In this document: one piece after another, positions 5,925 through 13,619 of the stretch
Numbering within the stretch: the stretch's first letter is position 1
How the letters are laid out: every line of letters starts with the position of its first letter
Origin: Gemmatimonadota bacterium
GTDB lineage: Bacteria > Gemmatimonadota > Gemmatimonadetes > Gemmatimonadales > GWC2-71-9
Length of the DNA stretch: 28,653 nucleotides
Direction of reading: 5' to 3'
NCBI GenBank assembly: GCA_016180765.1
Contig: JACPAP010000026.1
Coordinates: forward strand, 1 to 28,653
Notes under the pieces: model-generated
Told to the model about the DNA's origin: nothing
What the model saw: only the letters and a program-made list of their open reading frames with translations
Databases searched by the model: none
Translations under genes and position numbers: made by a program

Positions 5925-8417
5925 TCACCCGCACTCGCTATACCCGCACACGTGGCACTTGACGCACCCTTCGGCGAACTCCAGCTGCGAGCCGCAGTCG
6001 GGGCAGGCGCCCACAAACTGCTCCTCCCGCACCCCGCCCACCTGGTAGGCGTGGCCCTCGAAATCCCGTATGGCGCGGCCCACCGGCTCGGCCTGGGACA
6101 GCGCCGGCCCGGCCTGGAGCAGGTCTTGCTGGACTCCCTGCTTGTCCTGCAGCCACCGCTCGATCGCGATGCCGATGGCGTCCGGCACGGACAGCACCTT
6201 GTTGGGCCCCAGGCCGGTGACCCGGTCCGACGAGATGCCCCGCAGCTGCCGGTGGACCTCCTGGATGGGGATGCCCGCGCGCAGCGCCAGCGAGATCAGC
6301 CGGCCGATGGCCTCCACGTCCGCCATCAGGGCCGCGCCGGCCTTGCCGAGGCTCATGAAGACCTCGAACGGCTGGGCCTTGTCGTCTTCCGTGATGGTCA
6401 CGTACAGCGTGCCCAGCGGCGTCTCCAGCCGCCGCGTGGTGCCGCGCAACAGCTCCGGCCGCGACCGCTTGGCCCGCCGCTGAAGGTTCTCGCTCTCGAC
6501 TTCGTGCAGCTGCTGCTTGGTGCGGCTCAGTTCCGCCTCGAGCTCGGCGATGGTCGCCTTGAGCTCGGCCACCTCGACCTTGGTCTGCACCACGTCTGCG
6601 GCCCCGGCGGCCGCTTCCTTCACCTTCTGCGCCGTCTTCCCCGTGGACAGCACCTGCTGCTCGCGGCTGTTATCGCGGTACACCGTCACGCCCTTGCAGT
6701 CCAACTGGTACGCCAGCTCGTAGATCCTCCGCACATCCGCTTCGGTGGCCGACTCCGGGAAATTGCAAGTCTTGCTGATGGCGCTGTCGGTGTAGTCCTG
6801 GAACGCCGCCTGCATCCGGATGTGCCACTCCGGCGTCACGTCGTGCGCCGTCACGAAGACCCGCTGCCACTTCTCGGGCACTTCGTCGAAGTGGATGTGG
6901 CCGGCTTCGGCGATTCGCTTCATCAGCTGGTCCGAGTACCAGCCCTCCCGCTTGGCGGTCGCCACGAAGTCCTCGTTGACGTCCGGCATCAACACGCCGG
7001 CCTGGTTCCGCATGAAGGCGACGGCGAACAGCGGCTCGATGCCCGAGGAACAGCCGGAGATGATCGAGATGGTGCCGGTGGGCGCCACGGTGGTGAGGTC
7101 GCAGTTCCTTAAAGCGCGCAGGGGCCGGATCCGGTTCCCCCTGGCGTCCCGCGCGCAGGTCGGGTCTGGACCCCAGATGCTCTTCTCCCACTCCGGGAAG
7201 GTGCCTCGCTGCCCGGCCAGCCGCTCGCTCTCGACCTTGGCCTCGTCGTCCACGAACCGCATCACCTCGCGGCCCAGGTCCACCGCCTCATTGGAGTTGT
7301 AGGGGACGCCCAGGCGGACCAGCATGTCCGCCCAGCCCATGAGCCCTAAGCCGATCCGCCGGATGCGCTGGGCCAGGTCCTGGATCTCCTGCAACGGGTA
7401 CTTGTTGGCGTCAATGACGTTGTCCAGGAAGTGGGTGCAGAGGTGCACCGCCTTCCGTAAGGCTTCCCAATCGATCTGCCCGTTCTTGACGAACAGCCCG
7501 ACGTTGATCGAGCCCAGGTTGCAGACGTCGTACGGCAGGAGCGGCTGCTCCCCGCACGGGTTGGTCGCCTCGTACTCGCCCAGCTGGGGGACCGGGTTGA
7601 AGTGGTTGGCGCGGTCCACGAAGAAGACGCCCGGCTCGCCGGTCTTCCACGCCCCATGCACGATCTTGGCGAACACCTCGCGCGCGTCCAACCGGCCCAC
7701 GGCGCGCTTGGTCCGGGGGTGAATCAGGTCGTACTCGGTGCCCTGCTCCACGGCCCGCATGAACGCGTCGGTGACCGCCACCGAGATGTTGAAGTTGGTG
7801 ATCTTGGTGATGTCATCTTTACAGGTCACGAAGTCGAGAATATCGGGGTGGTCCACCCGCAGGATGCCCATGTTGGCGCCGCGGCGGGTGCCGCCCTGCT
7901 TGACCACGTCGGTCGAGGCGTCGTACAGCGACATGAACGACACCGGCCCCGATGCCACGCCCATGGTGGAGCGGACCACATCGTTCTTGGGCCGCAGCCG
8001 CGAGAACGCGAACCCGGTCCCGCCGCCCGACTGGTGCACCAGCGCCATGTTGCGGAGGGTGTCGTAGATCCCGCTCTTGCCGTTGGAGAGGGCGTCGTCC
8101 ACCGGCAGCACGAAGCAGGCGGAGAGCTGCCCCAGCGGCCGCCCCGCATTCATCAGCGTGGGGCTGTTCGGCATCCAGACCCGGGTGGCCATGACCTGGA
8201 AGAAGGCCTCGGCCAAGGCGTCCACCGCCCTGGGGCTGGCCCCGTACTGGGCGTCCGGAGCGGCGACGGTCCGGGCGACCCGCCAAAACAGGTCTTCCGG
8301 CGTCTCGGCGGGCTGGCCCTGCTCGTCCTTCACCAGGTACCGGCGCTTGAGAACGGTCAGCGCGTTCTCGCTCAGATCCAATGCCATGTGTTTGCCCGAG
8401 GTGCTCGAGGTAGCCAT
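5925..8417 (-). CDS. nrdJ: adenosylcobalamin-dependent (class II) ribonucleotide reductase
   Basis: Reduces ribonucleotides to deoxyribonucleotides with adenosylcobalamin as radical source, independent of oxygen. The 830 residues start with an ATP-cone-like/N-terminal region, then the reductase barrel: SACFVLPVDD, GGGTGFAFSRLRP, KQGGTRRGANMG, the active-site stretch NPCGEQPLLPYDVCNLGSIN (C288), TVAPTGTISIISGCSSGIEP and KTCNFPESAT. Around residues 600-650 there is a heptad-like Glu/Leu/Lys-rich stretch likely to form a coiled coil. A TSCPD-type domain follows (LGTLYVTITEDDKAQPFEVF), and then a C-terminal zinc-ribbon tail with CPDC and CHVCGYSEC, which should carry the redox cysteines that re-reduce the active site. 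ATG at 8417 is taken; an ATG at 8387 is an alternative. No nrdAB genes are in view. Confidence 0.95.
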   Translation of the reverse strand: MATSSTSGKHMALDLSENALTVLKRRYLVKDEQGQPAETPEDLFWRVARTVAAPDAQYGASPRAVDALAEAFFQVMATRVWMPNSPTLMNAGRPLGQLSACFVLPVDDALSNGKSGIYDTLRNMALVHQSGGGTGFAFSRLRPKNDVVRSTMGVASGPVSFMSLYDASTDVVKQGGTRRGANMGILRVDHPDILDFVTCKDDITKITNFNISVAVTDAFMRAVEQGTEYDLIHPRTKRAVGRLDAREVFAKIVHGAWKTGEPGVFFVDRANHFNPVPQLGEYEATNPCGEQPLLPYDVCNLGSINVGLFVKNGQIDWEALRKAVHLCTHFLDNVIDANKYPLQEIQDLAQRIRRIGLGLMGWADMLVRLGVPYNSNEAVDLGREVMRFVDDEAKVESERLAGQRGTFPEWEKSIWGPDPTCARDARGNRIRPLRALRNCDLTTVAPTGTISIISGCSSGIEPLFAVAFMRNQAGVLMPDVNEDFVATAKREGWYSDQLMKRIAEAGHIHFDEVPEKWQRVFVTAHDVTPEWHIRMQAAFQDYTDSAISKTCNFPESATEADVRRIYELAYQLDCKGVTVYRDNSREQQVLSTGKTAQKVKEAAAGAADVVQTKVEVAELKATIAELEAELSRTKQQLHEVESENLQRRAKRSRPELLRGTTRRLETPLGTLYVTITEDDKAQPFEVFMSLGKAGAALMADVEAIGRLISLALRAGIPIQEVHRQLRGISSDRVTGLGPNKVLSVPDAIGIAIERWLQDKQGVQQDLLQAGPALSQAEPVGRAIRDFEGHAYQVGGVREEQFVGACPDCGSQLEFAEGCVKCHVCGYSECG

Positions 8418-8442
8418 GCCTGCTGCCCGATCCGTTGTCCGC

Positions 8443-8513
8443 TATAAAGGTAATCGAGACGGGGCCGACCCACGTGACCGGTAAAACGACGCGGGAGGAC
8501 AAGGTAAAACGCC
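8443..8513 (-). promoter_or_regulatory. nrdJ upstream region: TTTATA box and twin GGTAAAACG repeats
   Basis: Upstream of nrdJ there is a TTTATA (minus strand, 8448-8443) 25 nt before the ATG, the best -10 candidate. Beyond it are two direct repeats, GGTAAAACGAC (8480-8490) and GGTAAAACGCC (8503-8513), exactly 23 bp apart, about two helical turns, as expected for a dimeric activator or repressor. No NrdR box pair or cobalamin riboswitch was recognised. Confidence 0.4.
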
Positions 8514-8594
8514 AGCAGTGTCACGCAAGAGCCGGAGAATCGCCGCAACTATCCTAGGGTCTTGGATATGCACATCACAAACGTGGTAGGGGCT

Positions 8595-8645
8595 GGAGGA
8601 GCCGCCGAAGCGCCCGCTCGTCACGGCGGCCTCTGCGGCTCCTCC
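8595..8645 (-). terminator. stem-loop just after the kinase stop
   Basis: GGAGGAGCCGC (8595-8605) and GCGGCTCCTCC (8635-8645) are exact inverted repeats, with a nested GCCGCCG/CGGCGGC pairing inside. The stem starts 3 nt beyond the kinase stop codon at 8648. It lacks a U-run but is well placed as terminator or 3'-end stabiliser. Confidence 0.5.
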
Positions 8646-8647
8646 GC

Positions 8648-10558
8648 TCAGCGCGGCTGCGGCCGCAGGTACATCCGGGTCCAGCCCTCGACCGGCTTCC
8701 CGTCCTTTTGGGCCGGGTTGTACCGGATGCTCATGGCGAACCCGGCAGCGGTTCGGTCGAACAGCGGGTCGTTCGAGTGATTGATGATCTGGAAGCTCAA
8801 GCCCCGGCCGTCCTCGGAGACCTTGATCCAGAGCGTGACCGGGGTGGGCTCACCCTGGATCCGCTCGTCCAGGGGCACCAGCGGGGCCACCGTGGCGCGC
8901 GGAGGCGCGTCGTAACAAGCGTCGTTCCGGTTGTAGGTGGGACCGGGGTTGGTGCAGACGTCCTCCGGCCTCCCCTCGCCCGCCGGGCCGCCGCCGGCCG
9001 GCTGGGCCGCCGGCCGCCTCATGCTCACCGTAATCGTGGTATCCCACCCGCGCGCGATCGCCAACGTCAGGGTGTACTTCTCGTAGCCGGGCGCCGTGAT
9101 CTCGATGCGCCGCGAGCCGGCGTCGAGCGTAAGCTTGGGCCCTTCCTTGGGCTCCCCGTCCACCGTGAGGCGCGCGCGCGCCGGGATCCCCTCCAGCGTC
9201 AGCGTCCCCGTATTGGGCAACTCGGCGGCGGTGGGCCGCGCCGGGCGGGCCGAATCGGCGGCCAGCGAGTCCGCCGCCTGAGCCGCCAGCTGGGCGGCCG
9301 AGTCCGGTACCTGAACCGGCGGCGCCGGCTGCGGCCTGGGGGGAAAGACGGCCTGGAGCAACTCCGGCGCCTGGTTCCCCAGCACCGTGAAGTAGTAGTA
9401 GGCGCCGCCCCCGCCGCCGCCGAGCAGCACCAGCATGAAGAAGGTTCCTACCAGGGCGCCGCTGCGCTTCCGCTTGACCGGCACCGCCCTCGGCTGGGTC
9501 TTGGGGATGGGCGTCGTGGGCGTGCTGGGCTGCGTCGCCATCCGGCGCGCCACGGCGCCCTGCGGCAGCACGGTCGTCTCCGCCGCCGACATCGCGACCG
9601 TGGGCTGGGCCGCGATGGCCGCCGCCTTGCCTTCCAGCGTGGTCATCACCTCCTCGGCCGTCTGGAACCGGTCCTCCGGCGCCTTGGCCATCATCTTCTT
9701 GATGACCTCGAACACCTGGCGATGCTCGGCCGACTTGAGTGGCGGCACCGGCACGGGCTCGCTGATGTGCTTGTAGCCGATCGAGAAGGCGTCCTCGCCG
9801 TCGAAGGGTACGCTGCCCGTGAGACACTGATACGCCACCACGCCGAGCGAGTAGATATCGCTGCGGCCGTCGAGCTTTTGCGCCCGTGCCTGCTCCGGGC
9901 TCATGTAGTGCGGCGTCCCGATCGCCATCCCGGTCCCCGTCAGCCGGGTACCCGTCCCCGCTTTGGCAATCCCGAAATCGGTCACCACCGCGTGGCCGGA
10001 CTCGTCGAACATGATGTTGTCCGGCTTGATATCGCGATGCACGATGCCGTTCTTGTGCGCGTATCCCAGCGCGCCGGCGGTCTCCTTGAGCATCCGCTTC
10101 AACTCGGGGACCGGCATGGCGCCCTTCTCCGCGATCACCTCCGACAGGGACGAGCCGCGCAGGAACTTCATCACGAAATAGATGACGCGCCCCGAGCGCC
10201 CCACGCGGTAGATGGGGATGATGCAGGCATGCTCCAGCCTGGCCGCGGTCCGGGCTTCCCGCTGGAACCGCTCCACGAACTCGGCGTCGAACGCCAGCGA
10301 AAACGGCAGCACCTTGACCGCCACCTCGCGGTCCAGCTGCTTCTCGCGGGCGCGGAACACGATGGCCATGCCGCCGCGGCCCAGCTCTTTGACGATCTCG
10401 TACTCGTCCTTGAGCGCGTCGCGGACGATGTCCTCCTCCGACTGCTCGACGGGCGCCTGGCCCGTGGCCAGCGGAGTGACCGTAGAGAGGTCCAGGCCGC
10501 AGGAGGGGCAAAACTTGCTCTCCTGCGAAACCGAGGTCCCGCAGCGGGTACAGAACAT
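8648..10558 (-). CDS. membrane Ser/Thr protein kinase with zinc ribbon, PEGA and TonB-C-like domains
   Basis: A 636-residue Hanks-type kinase. Domains in order: an N-terminal zinc ribbon (CTRCG ... CPSCG, residues 3-21); a kinase domain at about 52-310 with glycine loop LGRGGMAIVF, AVKVLP, HRDIKPDN (H174), DFGIAKAG and GTPHYMSPEQ; a Thr/Pro/basic linker; one TM segment near 368-390 rich in Gly; a low-complexity Pro/Ala stretch; a PEGA domain near 450-515 (GTLTLEGIPARARLTVDG); and a last domain at about 560-632. That last domain has VSEDGRGLSFQIINHS, DPLFDRTA and KDGKPVEGWTRMYLRP, and closely resembles the TonB C-terminal fold. The extracytoplasmic part would sense cell-wall or envelope partners. 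The upstream promoter suggests a leaderless message. Confidence 0.9.
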   Translation of the reverse strand: MFCTRCGTSVSQESKFCPSCGLDLSTVTPLATGQAPVEQSEEDIVRDALKDEYEIVKELGRGGMAIVFRAREKQLDREVAVKVLPFSLAFDAEFVERFQREARTAARLEHACIIPIYRVGRSGRVIYFVMKFLRGSSLSEVIAEKGAMPVPELKRMLKETAGALGYAHKNGIVHRDIKPDNIMFDESGHAVVTDFGIAKAGTGTRLTGTGMAIGTPHYMSPEQARAQKLDGRSDIYSLGVVAYQCLTGSVPFDGEDAFSIGYKHISEPVPVPPLKSAEHRQVFEVIKKMMAKAPEDRFQTAEEVMTTLEGKAAAIAAQPTVAMSAAETTVLPQGAVARRMATQPSTPTTPIPKTQPRAVPVKRKRSGALVGTFFMLVLLGGGGGGAYYYFTVLGNQAPELLQAVFPPRPQPAPPVQVPDSAAQLAAQAADSLAADSARPARPTAAELPNTGTLTLEGIPARARLTVDGEPKEGPKLTLDAGSRRIEITAPGYEKYTLTLAIARGWDTTITVSMRRPAAQPAGGGPAGEGRPEDVCTNPGPTYNRNDACYDAPPRATVAPLVPLDERIQGEPTPVTLWIKVSEDGRGLSFQIINHSNDPLFDRTAAGFAMSIRYNPAQKDGKPVEGWTRMYLRPQPR

Positions 10559-10566
10559 GCCAGCGA

Positions 10567-10604
10567 AGGTTGCCGCTGGCGGATGGGGGTGTCAAGCGCG
10601 CTTG
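10567..10604 (-). promoter_or_regulatory. kinase promoter TTGACA-17-CAACCT with overlapping palindrome
   Basis: On the minus strand a consensus -35 TTGACA (10595-10590) is followed after 17 nt by CAACCT (10572-10567), which ends 8 nt before the ATG at 10558. The start site would fall at or beside the ATG. A perfect 12-bp palindrome CAAGCGCGCTTG (10593-10604) overlaps the -35 and could bind a repressor or activator dimer. The -10 is a weak match. Confidence 0.5.
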
Positions 10605-10647
10605 GTGCGCCCCGGTGGTGATGTGGGTCACACCTGGGCGGGAGGGG

Positions 10648-13485
10648 CTAGAACGCGGTCCCGAACGCGAGATACCAGCGCGCCTTACCGCTACGTACCC
10701 CTAAGCCCGAAACCAGGGGAACCCCGGCGCCGACCCGAACCCGGAACCCGATGTCCTGCGGAATCGCGGCGTCCACCACGACTTCGCCGCCCACGTCCCG
10801 CAGGGCGAACGGATCGGCGGCTTCTCCGGCCCGCCACCCGCCCCCTGCTTCACCGTACGCCGTCAGCGACACCCGGTCGAGACCCATGGGAAGTTTCCAG
10901 ATCGCCTTGGCCACCAGCGCGAGCGGCACCCGGAGTTCCAGGGCCGTGGTGGCCGCGCGCGTGAACCCGGTGCTCACGGCCGGGTACCCGCGGAGCGGGA
11001 AGATCCGGCGCCCGGGGCCCGCGACGTAGCCGGGCACGATCTCGAACGGATCGCCCGAAGCGCCGCCCAGATCGTAGCCGTCCGCGGACGGGCCGCTCCG
11101 AACGCCGGCCGACCCGCGAGCCGCCAACACCCAGTGGGCGAAGCCGGGCAGCGGCAACGCGAGGTAGCCGGACCCGCCGCCGCGTACTTCGCTCCACCAG
11201 CCGGGGCCGTCCACCTCCCAGCGGTAGCGATACAACGCTCCCACCGCGATCCCGTTCTGAGGCGAAATAGCGAGAGCGGGATAGGACAGGTACTGGGCCC
11301 CCAGCGACGCCACGGGGCCGACATGGGTGAACTGATCCCTCGACAATCGAAGCGGAATGGGGCTCTGGTCGATGACGAACCGGTCGCTTTCCAGCTCGCC
11401 CCCGAGCCGCGCGCTGACTTGCGAGCGCCACCGCCGCCAGCGCGCGGTCGCGGCCAGGGTCGCCGTTTGCTCTCGCTGCCCGAACGTCACCCGGAGCGTA
11501 TCGCCGTTCTGGAGCTGCACCAGGCGCGCCCACAGGGAGTCCCAGGTCTGCGTGAACCCGACCTGCAGGCCCAGGGCCTTCCAGCGCTGATGGGCGAGCT
11601 GAACGTTGGCCTCGACGCGACCGTTTCCGGGCGCGATCGCCAACTCGGCAAAGTAGGACGTGCGACCGATGGCATCCACGCCGAAGGTCGCCGCGCCCGC
11701 GAACCGCCCCGCCGTGCCGACGTCGTGCCACAGCGGGATCCAGAAGTGCGGCGCCAGCGAGGGCCACGGGCGGTAGCCGGTGGAACGGATCTCGGTGGCC
11801 GTGATCGTATCCCGCGCGAGCACCGGCCGCGGTCGTGGGCCCGGCGCGGGCCGCTCGGCCGGCTCCGCGTGCATCACCGCCCAGCCATCCCACAGGATGG
11901 TGGCGTAGTACAGCGATCGGTCCGGCGCGGGCGCGGGTTGGCGGGCGCCGGTGGGTTCGTCCGTCACCTGGACCAACGCGCCGGTATTCATCTTATAGGC
12001 GAGAATCTGGGGAACCCCGGACCGCTCGGAGGCGAACAGAAGATCTCCCCCGGTGGTCCAGGCCGGATCGTCGTCCAGGGCCGCGTCATCCGTGACCGCG
12101 ATGACCTCCCCCGGGCTGCCGCGCTTCCACGCCACGACGTCCCACTGCCCCCGCGCGTGACGCGCTCCCGCAAGCCACTCGCCGTTGGGCGAGCCGGCCA
12201 GGAACCCCCATGCCTCCGCCTCCGGCAGCTCCACCGCGCGCCTGCCGTCGCCGTCGAGTTCCACCACCGCGCGCGACCGGCTCGCCACGTCCACCGCCAT
12301 CACCGGCCCGGAGCCGCCGGCGAACGGGCGCGCCAGTCGGTCCGACCCGATCACCCGCTCCCACGGCCCGCCCGGACGCCAGCGGTGAAGTGCGGTCCGG
12401 ATCTCGACGGGCGAGGTGAACTCCAGCTGGCCCACGTAGAGCGTGTCGCCCCGCCACCACGGCGTCACGTCCGCGTTCACCCGCCGCGTGGCGATGGTGT
12501 TCCCCGAAGCGACCTCGCGCACCACCAGCCGGAGGTCCGCGCGCCCATCCCCGTGCACGTAGGCGAGCAGCCGGCCGTCGGGTGAGACGCGAGGGCGCGG
12601 CTCCACCCGCAAGCCGCGGGCGATCACCCGGCCTGGGGAGGCGCCCCTCGCCTTGAGGTCCCAATCGGCGCGCAGCGCGCGCCACGCGCTGTCCACCCCC
12701 ACGCCGCCGGCTCCCTGCATCGCGGGAGACACTCCGGGGGTCAGGAACAGCACCGGCCAGAGGTTCTTCGAGGTCCGCTCCACGAATCCCGGGACCACGG
12801 AGTCGCCGCGGGTCTCGCTTTCCCACTGGAAGAAGTGCGACCCCCAGGCGTACGGACCAAACCCGGCGGGCCAGCGCGGGCTCAGGAGCGTGGCGTCGCC
12901 GGGCGCGGGCCAGCGGCGGGCCGCGGCGGCCGAGGCGAGCAGCTGGTCGTGAAGGCCGGCACGCAGGCGGCCTGAGGTGGTGAGTCGCGACTCGTAGTAC
13001 GTAGCCAGCCCCTCCGCGACCCAGGACGGCTGATAGCTGTTGGGGAACGACCCCGGAGCCCGGCCCAGCACCCGCTGCACCACGCGCCAGAGGCCGCGGG
13101 TTCGGTCCAGATGGAACGCGTGCGTCAATTCATGCGTGATGACGAGACGGAGCCAGTCGTCGTAAGGCGCCAGGATCGGATCCCCCGCGGGCGGACTCAC
13201 GAAGATGGCGATGCGGCTCGACGGGAAAACCGTGGTGAAGCCGTTGGAGAAGTCTACGTTGTCGTAGAGCGTGAGATCGATGGTGCCGCGCGCAGGCACC
13301 AGCTCCCGGGCCAGCAACGCGTACGCCCGCTCGGCTTCCAGCGCGGCCCTCTCCGCCAGCGCCGCGTTCGGTTCCTGGGCGTGCACCCGGAAATGCGCCG
13401 TGTGCCAGGTGCGCCAGGACCCGCTGGGATCGGTCTGGGCCGCTAGCGGCGAGGCGGCGAATATGGACAGCGCCGCAATCGCCAT
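10648..13485 (-). CDS. secreted zinc metallopeptidase fused to propeller and outer-membrane barrel
   Basis: A 945-residue exported protein. The ATG at 13485 is chosen because it gives a proper signal peptide (MAIAALSIFAASPLAAQ); longer upstream readings run through an inverted repeat. The mature N-terminus holds a gluzincin-type peptidase: HELTH at 118-122 and EGLATYYE about 40 residues later supply the metal ligands and catalytic Glu (peptidase MA-like). The middle has TolB/WD40-like repeats such as VSPDGRLLAYVHGDG, GSPNGEWLAGARHARG and DDPAWTTGGDLLFASERSG. The last 350 residues are alternating beta-strand sequence ending YLAFGTAF, with the terminal Phe typical of outer-membrane barrels. It is likely anchored in the outer membrane with the peptidase in the periplasm or outside. 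Substrate unknown. Confidence 0.8.
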   Translation of the reverse strand: MAIAALSIFAASPLAAQTDPSGSWRTWHTAHFRVHAQEPNAALAERAALEAERAYALLARELVPARGTIDLTLYDNVDFSNGFTTVFPSSRIAIFVSPPAGDPILAPYDDWLRLVITHELTHAFHLDRTRGLWRVVQRVLGRAPGSFPNSYQPSWVAEGLATYYESRLTTSGRLRAGLHDQLLASAAAARRWPAPGDATLLSPRWPAGFGPYAWGSHFFQWESETRGDSVVPGFVERTSKNLWPVLFLTPGVSPAMQGAGGVGVDSAWRALRADWDLKARGASPGRVIARGLRVEPRPRVSPDGRLLAYVHGDGRADLRLVVREVASGNTIATRRVNADVTPWWRGDTLYVGQLEFTSPVEIRTALHRWRPGGPWERVIGSDRLARPFAGGSGPVMAVDVASRSRAVVELDGDGRRAVELPEAEAWGFLAGSPNGEWLAGARHARGQWDVVAWKRGSPGEVIAVTDDAALDDDPAWTTGGDLLFASERSGVPQILAYKMNTGALVQVTDEPTGARQPAPAPDRSLYYATILWDGWAVMHAEPAERPAPGPRPRPVLARDTITATEIRSTGYRPWPSLAPHFWIPLWHDVGTAGRFAGAATFGVDAIGRTSYFAELAIAPGNGRVEANVQLAHQRWKALGLQVGFTQTWDSLWARLVQLQNGDTLRVTFGQREQTATLAATARWRRWRSQVSARLGGELESDRFVIDQSPIPLRLSRDQFTHVGPVASLGAQYLSYPALAISPQNGIAVGALYRYRWEVDGPGWWSEVRGGGSGYLALPLPGFAHWVLAARGSAGVRSGPSADGYDLGGASGDPFEIVPGYVAGPGRRIFPLRGYPAVSTGFTRAATTALELRVPLALVAKAIWKLPMGLDRVSLTAYGEAGGGWRAGEAADPFALRDVGGEVVVDAAIPQDIGFRVRVGAGVPLVSGLGVRSGKARWYLAFGTAF

Positions 13486-13498
13486 GGAGATTCGGGAA

Positions 13499-13605
13499 CG
13501 GGAAAGGGCCGGCTGGGTCTCGGAGCGCGCGCCGTGGAAACCCACGTCGTCTGTGGCGCGCGCGGAACTGCTGGCGCGCGAAGAGACCCAGCCGGCCCTT
13601 TCCCG
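13499..13605. repeat. long hairpin element, copy D
   Basis: Arms 13499-13521 and 13583-13605 are exact 23-bp inverted repeats containing GGGCCGGCTGGGTCTC. Inside, after a 3-nt internal loop, GCGCGCGCC (13525-13533) pairs with GGCGCGCGC (13555-13563). It fills the gap between the amidase stop (13620) and the peptidase start (13485). In minus orientation it lines up with the element at 23422-23539: the same arm core, TTC internal loop, GC-rich second stem, and a loop carrying TTCCGCNCGCG. A structured RNA or small non-autonomous repeat is possible. Confidence 0.75.
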
Positions 13606-13619
13606 CTCGCCGTCCACCA

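Noticed and set aside
8418..8647. Cobalamin riboswitch or NrdR box pair before nrdJ
   Set aside because: No B12-box-like sequence and no paired 16-bp NrdR palindromes were found; CCTAGGATAGTTG near 8550 is too weak a match.
8708..10621. 637-codon plus-strand frame opposite the PEGA kinase
   Set aside because: Composition is Arg/His/Gly-rich and without motifs, while the opposite strand encodes a complete kinase.
13499..13605. Insertion sequence with terminal inverted repeats
   Set aside because: Only about 107 bp and no transposase, no obvious target duplication; better described as a hairpin or MITE-like repeat.
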